From positions 1 through 43,811 of the forward strand of contig JAAEQD010000094.1 in the NCBI GenBank assembly GCA_024231855.1: a stretch of 43,811 nucleotides of DNA, read 5' to 3'. The notes beneath the pieces were generated by a model that saw nothing but the letters and a program-made list of their open reading frames with translations, did no database searches and was not told the DNA's origin. This DNA is from Candidatus Zixiibacteriota bacterium (GTDB lineage: Bacteria; Zixibacteria; MSB-5A5; UBA10806; 4484-95). Of the stretch, positions 1 through 7,258 are shown in pieces (positions within the stretch are counted from its first letter, which is position 1; each line of letters starts with the position of its first letter). Position numbers and translations under genes: made by a program.

Positions 1-633
1 AGAATCGGACATTTCGCCGAGGCCCAGGTTCTCGAGGCGTTGGAAGTCGATTATATCGACGAATCAGAGGTCCTCACTCCGGCCGATGAGCACAACCATA
101 TCGATAAAATGAAATTCCAGATTCCATTCGTCTGCGGCTGCCGCAATCTGGGCGAGGCACTCAGACGGATCGGCGAAGGCGCGGCGTTGATCAGGACCAA
201 AGGCGAGGCCGGTTCGGGCGACATAGTCGAGGCGGTCCGTCATATGAGACTGGTAGTCTCCAGTATCAAACGTCTGACATTACTCGATGATTCGGAATTG
301 ATGACCGAGGCCAAGAACCTGGGCGCGCCATTCGAAATCGTAATGTGGGTTAAAAAGCACAAGCGGCTTCCGGTACCCAATTTTGCCGCCGGCGGTATAG
401 CCACCCCGGCTGACGCGTCTTTGATGATGCAGCTTGGCGCCGAGGCGGTATTTGTCGGTTCGGGCATATTCAAATCATCAGATCCGTCGCCGCGGGCCAA
501 AGCTATCGTGGAAGCGACCACGCACTACATGGACTTCAAAAAGATCGCCGAACTGTCGAAAGGACTGGGTGATCCGATGAAGGGTATCGATGCTAAATCG
601 ATACCGGAAGACCAACTACTTCAGACACGATGA
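1..633 (+). CDS. pdxS: Pyridoxal 5'-phosphate synthase lyase subunit PdxS (5' partial)
   Basis: The reading frame is open from base 1, so the N-terminal third of the (beta/alpha)8 barrel lies outside the window. PdxS condenses ribose 5-phosphate, glyceraldehyde 3-phosphate and ammonia into PLP in the cytoplasm. The ammonia comes from PdxT. The segment [19 protein letters not shown] contains the lysine that corresponds to the second catalytic lysine of the family. The C-terminal signature [20 protein letters not shown] is essentially canonical. The stop overlaps the start of pdxT (ATGA), as expected for subunits that form a 12+12 complex. Identity is very secure; only the missing start is unknown. 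Confidence 0.96.
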   Translation, partial: RIGHFAEAQVLEALEVDYIDESEVLTPADEHNHIDKMKFQIPFVCGCRNLGEALRRIGEGAALIRTKGEAGSGDIVEAVRHMRLVVSSIKRLTLLDDSELMTEAKNLGAPFEIVMWVKKHKRLPVPNFAAGGIATPADASLMMQLGAEAVFVGSGIFKSSDPSPRAKAIVEATTHYMDFKKIAELSKGLGDPMKGIDAKSIPEDQLLQTR

Positions 634-1187
634 CAATCGGTATTCTGGCATTACAAGGAGATTATTTCGCTCATGGCCGGGTTTTAAAAAAACTCGGCCA
701 TAAGTTTATATATGTGAAAACGCCCGGGGAATTGTCTCAGGTCGATAGTTTGATTATCCCGGGTGGCGAATCGACGACTATCCGAAAACTGGCTAAAACC
801 GGCGGTCTCTGGGAGCCGATGAAAAAATTCTCGAGTCCGATACTGGGAACCTGCACCGGGATTATACTTCTGGCAAAAAAGATAGAGGATCCAGCCGAGG
901 AGGGCCTTGGCCTACTGGATGTCACGATTTCCCGCAATGCTTATGGTTCACAAATTAATTCTTTCACATCGGATGGTGAGAACGTACTTTCCAAAAAGAA
1001 AATCGAGATGGTTTTTATCCGCGCTCCCAGGATTACTTATATTGGTGATAATGTCGAAGTTATCGCGAAATACGATAACGAGCCGGTAGGCGTCCGTCAG
1101 GATAACATTATTGGCTTGACTTTCCACCCCGAATTGTCCCAGGATAAATCCATGCACGAGTTGTTTATCGAGCTTGCCGCGACTTGA
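630..1187 (+). CDS. pdxT: PLP synthase glutaminase subunit PdxT
   Basis: This 185-residue class I glutamine amidotransferase hydrolyses glutamine and channels ammonia to PdxS. Visible motifs are the oxyanion region PGGEST (44-49), the nucleophile in GTCTG (Cys75; most relatives read GTCAG) and the catalytic dyad in FHPEL (His166, Glu168). Its length is normal for the family. The ATG overlaps the pdxS stop by four bases, so the two are translationally coupled. The GTCTG variant next to the nucleophile is the only mild oddity, and activity is still expected. Confidence 0.95.
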   Translation: MTIGILALQGDYFAHGRVLKKLGHKFIYVKTPGELSQVDSLIIPGGESTTIRKLAKTGGLWEPMKKFSSPILGTCTGIILLAKKIEDPAEEGLGLLDVTISRNAYGSQINSFTSDGENVLSKKKIEMVFIRAPRITYIGDNVEVIAKYDNEPVGVRQDNIIGLTFHPELSQDKSMHELFIELAAT

Positions 1188-1227
1188 TAATTGGACTGTA
1201 ATCGAGATAAAGCACAGGACCTATATC

Positions 1228-2103
1228 ATGAAAATTTATCTGGCTAAACACAAGGGATTTTGTTCGGGGGTAAAAAGATCGATACGCCTTGCCGAAAAAG
1301 CCCTGGATGAGAGAACCGGACCGATTTTCATTCTTAACGAAATCGTTCATAACCGGACGATTATCAATGATCTCAAACAACGCGGCTTAAACAGCGTTCG
1401 CGATCCCAACCGGATCGAAACCGGAACCATGATTATTTCAGCGCACAGTATTCCCTATCATGTGATAACCAATGCCAAAGCCCGAGGGCTCGATGTGATC
1501 GATACATCATGTCCCCTTGTCTACCGAATTCATAAAGCCGCCAGAGAGCTTATCGATGATGGCTACAAGGTAATCCTGTACGGCGATCCCGATCATGATG
1601 AAATTGCGGGTATTAAGGCGATCGGTCCCGATGATATTCATGTGCTGGATTCAATCGATGATATCGATGATTTACCGATGTGGGATAAACCGGCGGCGTT
1701 TATCTCTCAGAGCACTCGCACGATCGAAGGTTTCGAAGAGGCGGCTAATAAACTTCATATAAAGTATAAACTGCTTAAAGTCGTCAACACGATATGCCGG
1801 GCTACGCGTTTGCGCCAGGAAGCTATTCATGAGTTGGCCAAGCAGGTTGAAATGGTAATTGTTATAGGCTCGAAAACATCGGCCAATTCAAACCGTCTCG
1901 AGGAGTTGGCATCAAGTTATAGTATTAAGACTCACCTTATAGATAACGAAGATGAACTCGATCTCGATTGGCTGGAAGGGATCGACAATCTCGGTATCAC
2001 CTCCGGAGCTTCTACACCCGATTTTCTGGTGAATGAGGTAGTAAAAAGGATCGAAACCTGGTCCAAAAATAAAAACATCCCGACGGAAATAGCTCAACTG
2101 TGA
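1228..2103 (+). CDS. ispH: 4-hydroxy-3-methylbut-2-enyl diphosphate reductase IspH
   Basis: IspH is the last enzyme of the MEP pathway. It reduces HMBPP to IPP and DMAPP with a [4Fe-4S] cluster. The three cluster cysteines are visible: Cys12 (GFCSGVKRS), Cys95 (DTSCPLV) and Cys190 (NTICRATRLRQ). Substrate residues His41, His73, His123 and Glu125 are in expected contexts, and the C-terminal SGASTP motif is present. I chose ATG 1228 (MKIYLAKHKGFCSG) because the family starts just before the first cysteine and AGGAC lies 7 bases upstream. An in-frame start at 1174 would add 18 non-conserved residues and overlap pdxT. The common NTICDAT reads NTICRAT here. The gene lies between pdxT and ispG in one operon. 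Confidence 0.95.
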   Translation: MKIYLAKHKGFCSGVKRSIRLAEKALDERTGPIFILNEIVHNRTIINDLKQRGLNSVRDPNRIETGTMIISAHSIPYHVITNAKARGLDVIDTSCPLVYRIHKAARELIDDGYKVILYGDPDHDEIAGIKAIGPDDIHVLDSIDDIDDLPMWDKPAAFISQSTRTIEGFEEAANKLHIKYKLLKVVNTICRATRLRQEAIHELAKQVEMVIVIGSKTSANSNRLEELASSYSIKTHLIDNEDELDLDWLEGIDNLGITSGASTPDFLVNEVVKRIETWSKNKNIPTEIAQL

Positions 2104-3161
2104 AAATCATACGCAGAAAAAGCCGTGAAGTGAAAATCGGCGCGATAGCTATTGGCGGCGATCAACCGATTGCCGTACAGAGCATGTGCAGTACCAAAAC
2201 CGATGATATCATCGGTACGCTCGAGCAGATCGGCCGCATGGTCAAAGCCGGTGTGGATATTGTCCGCGTAGCCGTACCAAATCGTGAAGCGGCACTTGCC
2301 TTGCCGGAAATAGTCGCCGACTGTGCTGTCCCATTGGTGGCCGACATTCATTTCGACTACCGTCTGGCGCTGGCCGCCGCCGACTCCGGCGTAGCTAAAC
2401 TTCGCCTGAACCCCGGCAATATCGGCGATGAGGAGAAAATCCGGCAGGTTATCGATAAGGCCAAAGACAAAGCTATCCCGATCAGGATCGGAGTCAACCA
2501 GGGTTCGGTGGAACGCGATCTGGTTGATAAATATATCGGGCCGAGACCCGAGGCGATGGTCGAATCGGCCATGCGGCATATCGATATACTCCAGCGCAAC
2601 GATTTCCACGATATCGTAATCTCGCTGAAAGCCTCCTCGGTTTGGGATACTATAGAGGCCTACCGATTGATCGCCGACAAATGCGATTACCCACTTCATC
2701 TGGGAGTTACCGAGGCTGGCCCGGCCTTTCGGGGTTCGATTAAATCGGCAGTGGCGATTGGTATACTTCTATATGAAGGTATCGGCGATACGATTCGGGT
2801 ATCGCTTACCGCTGATGTCTCCAATGAAATTAAAGCCGCCTGGGAAATACTCCGATCACTGGGCTTGCGTTATCACGGCCCCGATCTGATCTCCTGCCCC
2901 ACCTGCGGCCGCACCGAGATCGATCTGATACCGCTGGTAACTAAAGTCGAGAAGGCACTTGGGGGAATCGATAAGCCGATCAAGGTAGCGGTAATGGGTT
3001 GCGTGGTCAACGGCCCCGGCGAGGCGGCCGAGGCCGATATCGGCGTGATCGGCGGCAAGGGCAGCCTGGTAATTACCCGTAAAGGCCGGAAGATCAGGAA
3101 AGTCCCCGAGGCCGAAATCGAGCAGGCGTTGATCGAGGAGATCGAGAAGTTTAAAGGCTAG
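2100..3161 (+). CDS. ispG: 4-hydroxy-3-methylbut-2-en-1-yl diphosphate synthase IspG
   Basis: IspG converts MEcPP to HMBPP, the step directly before IspH, so two consecutive MEP enzymes are adjacent. The 353-residue length fits the short bacterial form, with a TIM barrel then an iron-sulfur domain. The cluster cysteines are Cys266 and Cys269 (SCPTCGRTEIDL) and Cys301 (MGCVVNGPGEA), followed by Glu308. The N-terminal barrel shows PIAVQSMCSTKT and the LRLNPGNIG motif. Translation starts at a GTG that overlaps the ispH TGA (GTGA), so the start is well determined and coupled to ispH. Confidence 0.96.
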   Translation: MKIIRRKSREVKIGAIAIGGDQPIAVQSMCSTKTDDIIGTLEQIGRMVKAGVDIVRVAVPNREAALALPEIVADCAVPLVADIHFDYRLALAAADSGVAKLRLNPGNIGDEEKIRQVIDKAKDKAIPIRIGVNQGSVERDLVDKYIGPRPEAMVESAMRHIDILQRNDFHDIVISLKASSVWDTIEAYRLIADKCDYPLHLGVTEAGPAFRGSIKSAVAIGILLYEGIGDTIRVSLTADVSNEIKAAWEILRSLGLRYHGPDLISCPTCGRTEIDLIPLVTKVEKALGGIDKPIKVAVMGCVVNGPGEAAEADIGVIGGKGSLVITRKGRKIRKVPEAEIEQALIEEIEKFKG

Positions 3162-3180
3162 GATATATCTATAAGCAAAC

Positions 3181-3256
3181 GTAGGTGGTCAGCTTGCTGG
3201 CCTGGGGTGGCTGGGCAACGGGCTGGCGGACATTTGGGAGCAAGCTCCCAACCTAC
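3181..3256 (+). repeat. REPIN-like element GTAG...CTAC downstream of ispG
   Basis: The element opens with GTAG (3181-3184) and closes with CTAC (3253-3256). Just inside the right end is a perfect stem-loop TTGGGAGCAAGCTCCCAA (3234-3251). The left end holds a weaker hairpin around GGTCAGC/GCTGGCC. Two inverted GTAG-tagged hairpins are the architecture of a REPIN. A related but diverged copy lies at about 36676-36771. It has no T-run, so it is not a typical intrinsic terminator, although it could stabilise or end the ispG transcript. Confidence 0.7.
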
Positions 3257-3288
3257 GAGTTATAGCGATCATCATTAGCATTAACCAT

Positions 3289-3317
3289 TTGCCCAATTAA
3301 TAGCGATATCCTATAAT
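3289..3317 (+). promoter_or_regulatory. Sigma70-type promoter for the 3345 gene
   Basis: A perfect -10 TATAAT (3312-3317) lies 17 bases after a -35-like TTGCCC (3289-3294). Predicted transcription start is about 3324, just upstream of the GGAGGG ribosome site at 3335-3340. This is prediction by consensus and spacing only. Confidence 0.55.
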
Positions 3318-3344
3318 ACAATAAACCAAAACATGGAGGGTATC

Positions 3345-3728
3345 ATGGATGCAACAATGCTTATCTGGATTGGGGGACTGTATAACCTGGCATTTCTTAT
3401 CTTTCACGATTTCTTCTGGAAAATTTTCAACTGGAAAGAGGATCTGGCCAAGCTGATGCCTATCAACAGGGCGATCATGCAGGTTTTGAACCTGATGTTG
3501 ATATTCTGCCTGTTGATTTTCGCCTATATCTCGTTTTTCCACGTGCAAGGACTTCTGACGACGGACCTGGGCAAAACCATGACTATATTCATAGCCATGT
3601 TCTGGGGAATCCGGGCGATATTGCAGATGGTCTATTTCAGCCGGACGAAACTGGTATCGTATGTGTTCTTCGTGATATTCTGGATCGGCTTCTTGCTGTA
3701 TTTCATTCCGTGGCTGGGTTCGCGGTAG
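3345..3728 (+). CDS. Small four-helix membrane protein, unknown function
   Basis: This 127-residue, very hydrophobic protein has about four membrane helices (MLIWIGGLYNLAFLIF, a segment around MQVLNLMLIFCLLIFAYISF, one around MTIFIAMFWGIRAIL, and VFFVIFWIGFLLYFIPWL). I place the start at ATG 3345 rather than 3333 because GGAGGG at 3335-3340 is a strong ribosome binding site with 4-base spacing to 3345 and would lie inside the longer version. I see no catalytic motif. It stands alone between two palindromic intergenic elements with its own promoter. The stop codon falls in the sequence GTAG, as in the 4717 gene, but here no hairpin follows directly. Confidence 0.75.
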   Translation: MDATMLIWIGGLYNLAFLIFHDFFWKIFNWKEDLAKLMPINRAIMQVLNLMLIFCLLIFAYISFFHVQGLLTTDLGKTMTIFIAMFWGIRAILQMVYFSRTKLVSYVFFVIFWIGFLLYFIPWLGSR

Positions 3729-3743
3729 ATGTTGTCGCAGTCC

Positions 3744-3771
3744 GTGGGCGGCAGACGTCCCCGTCTGCCCC
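3744..3771. repeat. GC-rich palindrome, copy 1 of 4
   Basis: GGCAGACG (3750-3757) and CGTCTGCC (3762-3769) form a perfect 8-bp stem around TCCC. The flanks GTGGGC and CCCC are also conserved. The same unit recurs at 4669-4696, 5222-5249 and 6506-6533, always between genes. With no T-run it looks like a dispersed repeat rather than a simple terminator. Confidence 0.8.
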
Positions 3772-3802
3772 GCTATAGCGATGCGTTTTAAGGAGATTTA
3801 TA

Positions 3803-4597
3803 ATGAGTGAATATGTCGAGACAAACCGATCGCTGTGGAATAACCTGGCTGAAATTAATCTGAATTCCGAGTTTTATGATCTTGAAGGTTTCAAGGCGGG
3901 GAAAAGCAAACTGACACCAATTGAGCTTGAGGAGTTGAAAGATGTTTCCGGAAGAACTATGCTGCATCTGCAATGTCATTTTGGACTTGACACAATGTCA
4001 TGGGCGAGAATGGGAGCTGAGGTAACCGGTATTGATTTTTCCCCGAAAGCGATTTCATTGGCGCGGTCACTTAGCGAAGAACTGAATATCCCGGCAAGAT
4101 TTATCTGTTCTGAGCTTTTCGATCTCCCCAATAACCTTGACGATAAATTCGATATCGTGTTTACATCTTATGGCGCGATAACCTGGATTGAAAACTTGAA
4201 TGAATGGGCAAAGCTAATAGCTCGATATCTTAAACCCGGAGGATTATTTTATATCGTTGAGTTTCATCCATTTCTATCGATGTTCGATGACAATGGCGAA
4301 AAATTAGAAGATCCGTATTTCCATTCTCCCCAGCCGACGAAATACACGGCCCAAGGCAGTTATGCCGATCCCGACGCGGATTTCACACATGATTCTTACG
4401 AGTGGTTCCATAACATCGGTGAAGTGGTAACGGCATTAATCTCCGCCGGATTGAAGATAGATTATCTTCATGAGTTTCCCTACTCTCCGTACAATTGTAC
4501 TACGTTTTTCACAGAAGACAGTCCCGGAAAATATGTCATGAAGAAGCATCCGAACATTGTACCGCTAGTATTTTCTATTCAGGCTACAAGAGAATAG
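3803..4597 (+). CDS. Class I SAM-dependent methyltransferase
   Basis: This 264-residue soluble methyltransferase has motif I at about residues 53-61 (LHLQCHFGLDT), followed by GAEVTGIDFSPKAI, the end of beta-2 that holds the acidic residue for the SAM ribose. Motif II/III regions are FDIVFTSYGAITWI and LKPGGLFYIVEFHPF. The LHLQCHFG(Q/L)DT form marks a common bacterial subfamily of small-molecule methyltransferases whose substrates are mostly unknown. AGGAG at 3791-3795 with 7-base spacing fixes the start. The neighbours (membrane proteins and repeats) give no clue to the substrate. Confidence 0.88.
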   Translation: MSEYVETNRSLWNNLAEINLNSEFYDLEGFKAGKSKLTPIELEELKDVSGRTMLHLQCHFGLDTMSWARMGAEVTGIDFSPKAISLARSLSEELNIPARFICSELFDLPNNLDDKFDIVFTSYGAITWIENLNEWAKLIARYLKPGGLFYIVEFHPFLSMFDDNGEKLEDPYFHSPQPTKYTAQGSYADPDADFTHDSYEWFHNIGEVVTALISAGLKIDYLHEFPYSPYNCTTFFTEDSPGKYVMKKHPNIVPLVFSIQATRE

Positions 4598-4668
4598 CTA
4601 TAGCGATTTGTACCAATTATTTACACATCGGGAAAAGAAATGTAACCGGAAACCAAAATGTGATTCTC

Positions 4669-4696
4669 GTGGGCGGCAGACGTCCCCGTCTGCCCC
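4669..4696. repeat. GC-rich palindrome, copy 2 of 4
   Basis: Sequence identical to copy 1 over the stem-loop and flanks. It lies between the methyltransferase and the DUF4190-like gene, about 20 bases upstream of the latter's start codon, so it would be part of that gene's 5' leader if the two are co-transcribed. Confidence 0.8.
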
Positions 4697-4716
4697 GGCG
4701 TAATGAGAGGATAAAA

Positions 4717-4947
4717 ATGATATCAGCTATAATATCGGTAGTCATTGGAATTCTAAGCCTTATCGCTACTATCCCGGTTGTTGTACCGGTAATTGGATTA
4801 GGACTTGGGGCAAACGCGTTAATCAGGGAAAGAAAAAAAGAGGATAAAAAGCAAGCCGTGATAGGAATAGCAATTGTGGGCTTAGTGTTTAATGGTATCG
4901 TGACATTGATTTTCCTGGTGAACTCGTATTCAATGTGGTTTAAGTAG
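4717..4947 (+). CDS. Small DUF4190-like two-helix membrane protein
   Basis: The 76-residue protein begins MISAIISVVIGILSLIAT and has two hydrophobic segments separated by a basic loop (RERKKEDKKQ). The pattern GILSL...VVPVIGLGLGANAL...KKQAVIGIAIVGLVFNGI matches the DUF4190 arrangement, whose role is unknown. ATG 4717 is preceded by GAGAGG at 4705-4710 (6-base spacing). A longer in-frame version would begin inside the methyltransferase gene and cross the palindrome, so it is unlikely. The TAG stop is the last three bases of the GTAG head of a REP-like element, so the C-terminus (SMWFK) may have been set by that insertion. Confidence 0.7.
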   Translation: MISAIISVVIGILSLIATIPVVVPVIGLGLGANALIRERKKEDKKQAVIGIAIVGLVFNGIVTLIFLVNSYSMWFK

Positions 4948-4970
4948 GTCAAAACCCCTGCGGTTTTGAC
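4944..4970 (+). repeat. REP-like unit: GTAG plus perfect hairpin
   Basis: GTAG (4944-4947) is followed at once by GTCAAAACC (4948-4956), loop CCTGC, and GGTTTTGAC (4962-4970), a perfect 9-bp stem. It is the cleanest single GTAG-headed unit in the window. It supplies the stop codon of the preceding gene and may act as its transcript end, although no T-run follows. Confidence 0.7.
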
Positions 4971-4981
4971 GACTCGCTACC

Positions 4982-5007
4982 TCAATAAATAATCCATATA
5001 CTCAATA
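4982..5007. repeat. 26-bp direct repeat, left copy (remnant of a gene 3' end)
   Basis: The 26 bases are identical to 5261-5286, the last codons of the membrane gene that ends at 5256. Read on the minus strand the copy still encodes IEYMDYLL followed by a changed codon and a stop. The two copies are 279 bases apart and bracket the repeat block at 5016-5249. Confidence 0.85.
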
Positions 5008-5015
5008 TAAGTTCA

Positions 5016-5249
5016 ATAGGTCGGGTTCATCGTGAGCAAAGCGAACGTTAAACCCGACATTTACGTTCAATCCAATAGGTGTCGGGTTACTCCCTTCGCT
5101 ATCGCTCGGGAGGAACGTCGACCTACATCCGCCTAATTGCCTATGCAATCCCCGCCCCCGACAGCCCAAAGGACTATTACTACAAATAACCCCACCCATC
5201 GCCTTGACCATCCGCCATATCGTGGGCGGCAGACGTCCCCGTCTGCCCC
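5016..5249. repeat. Long dispersed repeat, copy A (REPIN plus GC palindrome)
   Basis: About 234 bp that align closely to 6285-6533. The order is the same in both: a REPIN-like part starting with TCGGGTT...AACCCGA and ending GTCGACCTAC (CTAC at 5123-5126), then a linker containing CCTTGACCATCCGCCATATC, then the GC-rich palindrome (5222-5249). The left tag has decayed to ATAG (5016-5019). The two copies bracket the gene pair at 5256-6208. This stretch of about 300 bases between genes holds no plausible ORF. Confidence 0.85.
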
Positions 5250-5255
5250 AACCTT

Positions 5256-5576
5256 CTACGTCAATAAATAATCCATATACTCAATAAAAATCCAGGTGAT
5301 TGACGCCCATAGTATCCATCCGCCCATTATTACAGACATAATGATGTAAAGCAGCTTCCTGTCCGTATCAATCGACAAGCCACAAAGATTGACTAATAAT
5401 GAAAACAGCGCGAATAACACGCCCACGGTCAGGGCGGCCATGATCTCCATATCGAACAGGATTTGAACCGGATATATCAACGCGGGCACGGCGAAGAATA
5501 CCAGTATCTGAAAACAGCTTAGATAAAACAGCCATCGGAAAGTTTTGATTTTATATTCGGGTATCGAAGTGCTCAT
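5256..5576 (-). CDS. Small three-helix membrane protein, unknown function
   Basis: This 106-residue protein has three hydrophobic stretches (WLFYLSCFQILVFFAVPALI, a segment around IMAALTVGVLFALFSLLVNL, and one around YIIMSVIMGGWILWASITWIF). I recognise no family motif. It begins 2 bases after the stop of the SRPBCC gene, so the two form an operon and probably act together at the membrane. Its last codons are duplicated at 4982-5007, on the far side of a repeat block, showing that the 3' end was involved in a rearrangement. The reading frame itself is intact. Confidence 0.7.
   Translation of the reverse strand: MSTSIPEYKIKTFRWLFYLSCFQILVFFAVPALIYPVQILFDMEIMAALTVGVLFALFSLLVNLCGLSIDTDRKLLYIIMSVIMGGWILWASITWIFIEYMDYLLT
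5261..5286. repeat. 26-bp direct repeat, right copy
   Basis: Identical to 4982-5007. It lies inside the 3' end of the membrane protein gene. The four bases CTAC before it also match, with one mismatch between, so the duplicated segment is about 31 bp. Confidence 0.85.
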
Positions 5577-5578
5577 GA

Positions 5579-6208
5579 TTAACCGCCTTCCACCCGATGT
5601 TTAATACCCAGCATGGATGTCCTCATCATGACTATCTCCAGCGCGTCCATCATCGACCACATGATTATCTCCTGAATCGAATCATAAGTGTAGTTTTGTC
5701 TCAGGCGTGACACCAATTTCGTATGCTGGTCATCGATTGGATACAGCCCCCACGACCAAGTGCCGCCGCCCCAACCCCCTAAATGCGGCAGAAACACCCA
5801 GAGCATCGATTCGTTGGGCACCATTTCGACCACCTGTAAAAAGGTAATCGTATCGCCAACCTGCAGGTTCTGGAATTCAGGGATTATGCTGTCGGCGCTG
5901 GGAATACCGCCGTGATCCAATTTGTCGAAAGCGTAGAAACCGCCGCGATTGTAGCCCATCTGCACCAGCCAGGGCCAGATCTGCTCGGGTGATCCCTTGA
6001 TAATCACCGCCCGGGTGGCGTTGAGTTCGGGATCGGTGCGTAATTCATCGCCGACCATGACGCGGCTGATATCCTCATCCGAGGCGCCCCAGTTCATCTG
6101 CCAATCGCGAATATAGGCGAAATACATGATCGCCAGCACGGCTAGGCCGATAAGCCAGCATTCGATAAAAATTACAATCGCTCTTAAAAACGGGTGGCGT
6201 TTAAACAT
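5579..6208 (-). CDS. Membrane-anchored SRPBCC (START-like) protein
   Basis: A single N-terminal membrane helix (residues about 10-31, AIVIFIECWLIGLAVLAIMYF) is followed by an SRPBCC fold domain. The tell-tale stretch is ATRAVIIKGSPEQIWPWLVQ then MGYNRGGFYAFDKLD, IIPEFQNLQVGD and an SRLRQ strand near the C-terminus, the pattern of a bacterial polyketide-cyclase-like family that binds hydrophobic ligands. The ligand is unknown. AGAGGA lies about 8 bases before the ATG. With the downstream small membrane protein it forms a two-gene cassette bracketed by the two ~240 bp direct repeats. Confidence 0.8.
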   Translation of the reverse strand: MFKRHPFLRAIVIFIECWLIGLAVLAIMYFAYIRDWQMNWGASDEDISRVMVGDELRTDPELNATRAVIIKGSPEQIWPWLVQMGYNRGGFYAFDKLDHGGIPSADSIIPEFQNLQVGDTITFLQVVEMVPNESMLWVFLPHLGGWGGGTWSWGLYPIDDQHTKLVSRLRQNYTYDSIQEIIMWSMMDALEIVMMRTSMLGIKHRVEGG

Positions 6209-6284
6209 GAACTTGATCCTCTTATCTAATATGTACGGTAAAATCCGATTTAGGATACGCTATAAATTATATACTCATAATATA

Positions 6285-6533
6285 GTAGGTCGGGTTCATC
6301 GTAAGCAAAGCGAACGTTAAACCCGACATTTGCGTGCCTGCCAATAGGTGTCGGGTTTCGCCCTTCGCTATCGCTCGGGAGGAACGCCGACCTACATCTG
6401 CCTGATTGCCTATGCAATTCCCTCCCCTGACAGCCCAAATGGGCAGGCCCAAATGGGCTATCACTACAAATAACCACACCCGTCGCCTTGACCATCCGCC
6501 ATATCGTGGGCGGTAGACGTCCCCGTCTGCCTC
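6285..6533. repeat. Long dispersed repeat, copy B, upstream of ftsE
   Basis: This is the better-preserved copy of the repeat at 5016-5249. It opens with GTAG (6285-6288), closes its REPIN part with CTAC (6392-6395), and carries the linker with CCTTGACCATCCGCCATATC and the GC palindrome (6506-6533, one stem mismatch). A small insertion containing two copies of CAAATGGGC distinguishes it from copy A. It fills most of the roughly 390-base gap before ftsE. Confidence 0.85.
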
Positions 6534-6560
6534 GCCGCCCCACAATCCCCACCTATCCCC

Positions 6561-6589
6561 TTGACCCACCGCCATATCTTAGCTAAATT
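6561..6589 (+). promoter_or_regulatory. Predicted ftsE promoter, leaderless start
   Basis: TTGACC (6561-6566) and TAAATT (6584-6589) are separated by 17 bases. The start of transcription would fall at about 6596, the A of the ftsE ATG. No Shine-Dalgarno sequence precedes that ATG. The -35 region (CCTTGACCCACCGCCATATC) closely resembles the linker segments of repeats A and B. Confidence 0.45.
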
Positions 6590-6595
6590 ACTAGC

Positions 6596-7258
6596 ATGCT
6601 AATCATACGCAATTTGAAAAAAGTCTACAATCAGGGCGATCCTATCCTTAGCGATGTCTCTTTAGAGCTGGGCAAGGGCGAGATGGCGTTCCTGGTGGGA
6701 CCGTCGGGAGCCGGCAAAAGCACGCTTATCAAGATGATTTATCTCGAAGAGAAGCCCGATGCCGGCGAGATATTGCTGGGCAACTACAATTTTACCCATA
6801 TCAAAGACAAGCAGATACCCCGGATGCGCCGTCAATTAGGCGTTATCTTTCAGGATTTCAAGCTGATCTCCGAACGCACCGCCTGGGAGAATGTGGCGTT
6901 GGCGCTGGAAGTTGTCGGTAAGCCCAAGCGGGTGATTTCGAATAAGGTCAGCGATCTGCTTCGCCTGGTGGGGCTTTTACATCGCAAACACAACTACCCC
7001 GACCAGCTCTCCGGCGGCGAATGCCAGAGGGTGGCAACCGCCCGGGCGCTGGCTAACGAGCCGCTACTGCTTTTAGCCGATGAGCCAACCGGTAATCTCG
7101 ACCATGACAACTCGCAATCGCTTCTGAAATTATTGGCGAAAATCAACGTTCAGGGCTGTTCTATCCTGATGGCGACGCATAACATGAACTTAATCGAGGG
7201 CTTGCCCCAGCGACGGCTGTATCTTGAGGATGGCCTGGTCCGGGAGAACGAGAGTTGA
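6596..7258 (+). CDS. ftsE: Cell division ATP-binding protein FtsE
   Basis: FtsE is the cytoplasmic ATPase of the FtsEX complex that couples ATP hydrolysis to activation of septal peptidoglycan hydrolases. All ABC motifs are visible: Walker [10 protein letters not shown] (35-43), Q-loop FQDFKLI, signature LSGGECQRV (LSGGEQQR in most relatives), Walker [14 protein letters not shown] and the switch histidine in ATHN. The 220-residue length is typical. The start [15 protein letters not shown] is the family start but has no ribosome site upstream. The stop overlaps the ftsX start (TTGA). Identification rests on the FtsX and EnvC-like neighbours as well as on the sequence. Confidence 0.94.
   Translation: MLIIRNLKKVYNQGDPILSDVSLELGKGEMAFLVGPSGAGKSTLIKMIYLEEKPDAGEILLGNYNFTHIKDKQIPRMRRQLGVIFQDFKLISERTAWENVALALEVVGKPKRVISNKVSDLLRLVGLLHRKHNYPDQLSGGECQRVATARALANEPLLLLADEPTGNLDHDNSQSLLKLLAKINVQGCSILMATHNMNLIEGLPQRRLYLEDGLVRENES

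Noticed and set aside
4495..4716. Longer version of the DUF4190-like protein starting in the methyltransferase gene
   Set aside because: It would translate out of frame through the methyltransferase and the GC palindrome. ATG 4717 has a good ribosome site and begins the hydrophobic domain.
4982..6533. Composite transposon interpretation of the repeat-bracketed cassette
   Set aside because: No transposase or integrase and no insertion-sequence-like terminal inverted repeats are present; recombination between repeats is the simpler reading.
6250..6575. Two minus-strand ORFs of about 100 residues upstream of ftsE
   Set aside because: They lie inside direct repeat copy B, and a similar translation appears at copy A (5002-5211). 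They are translations of the repeat.
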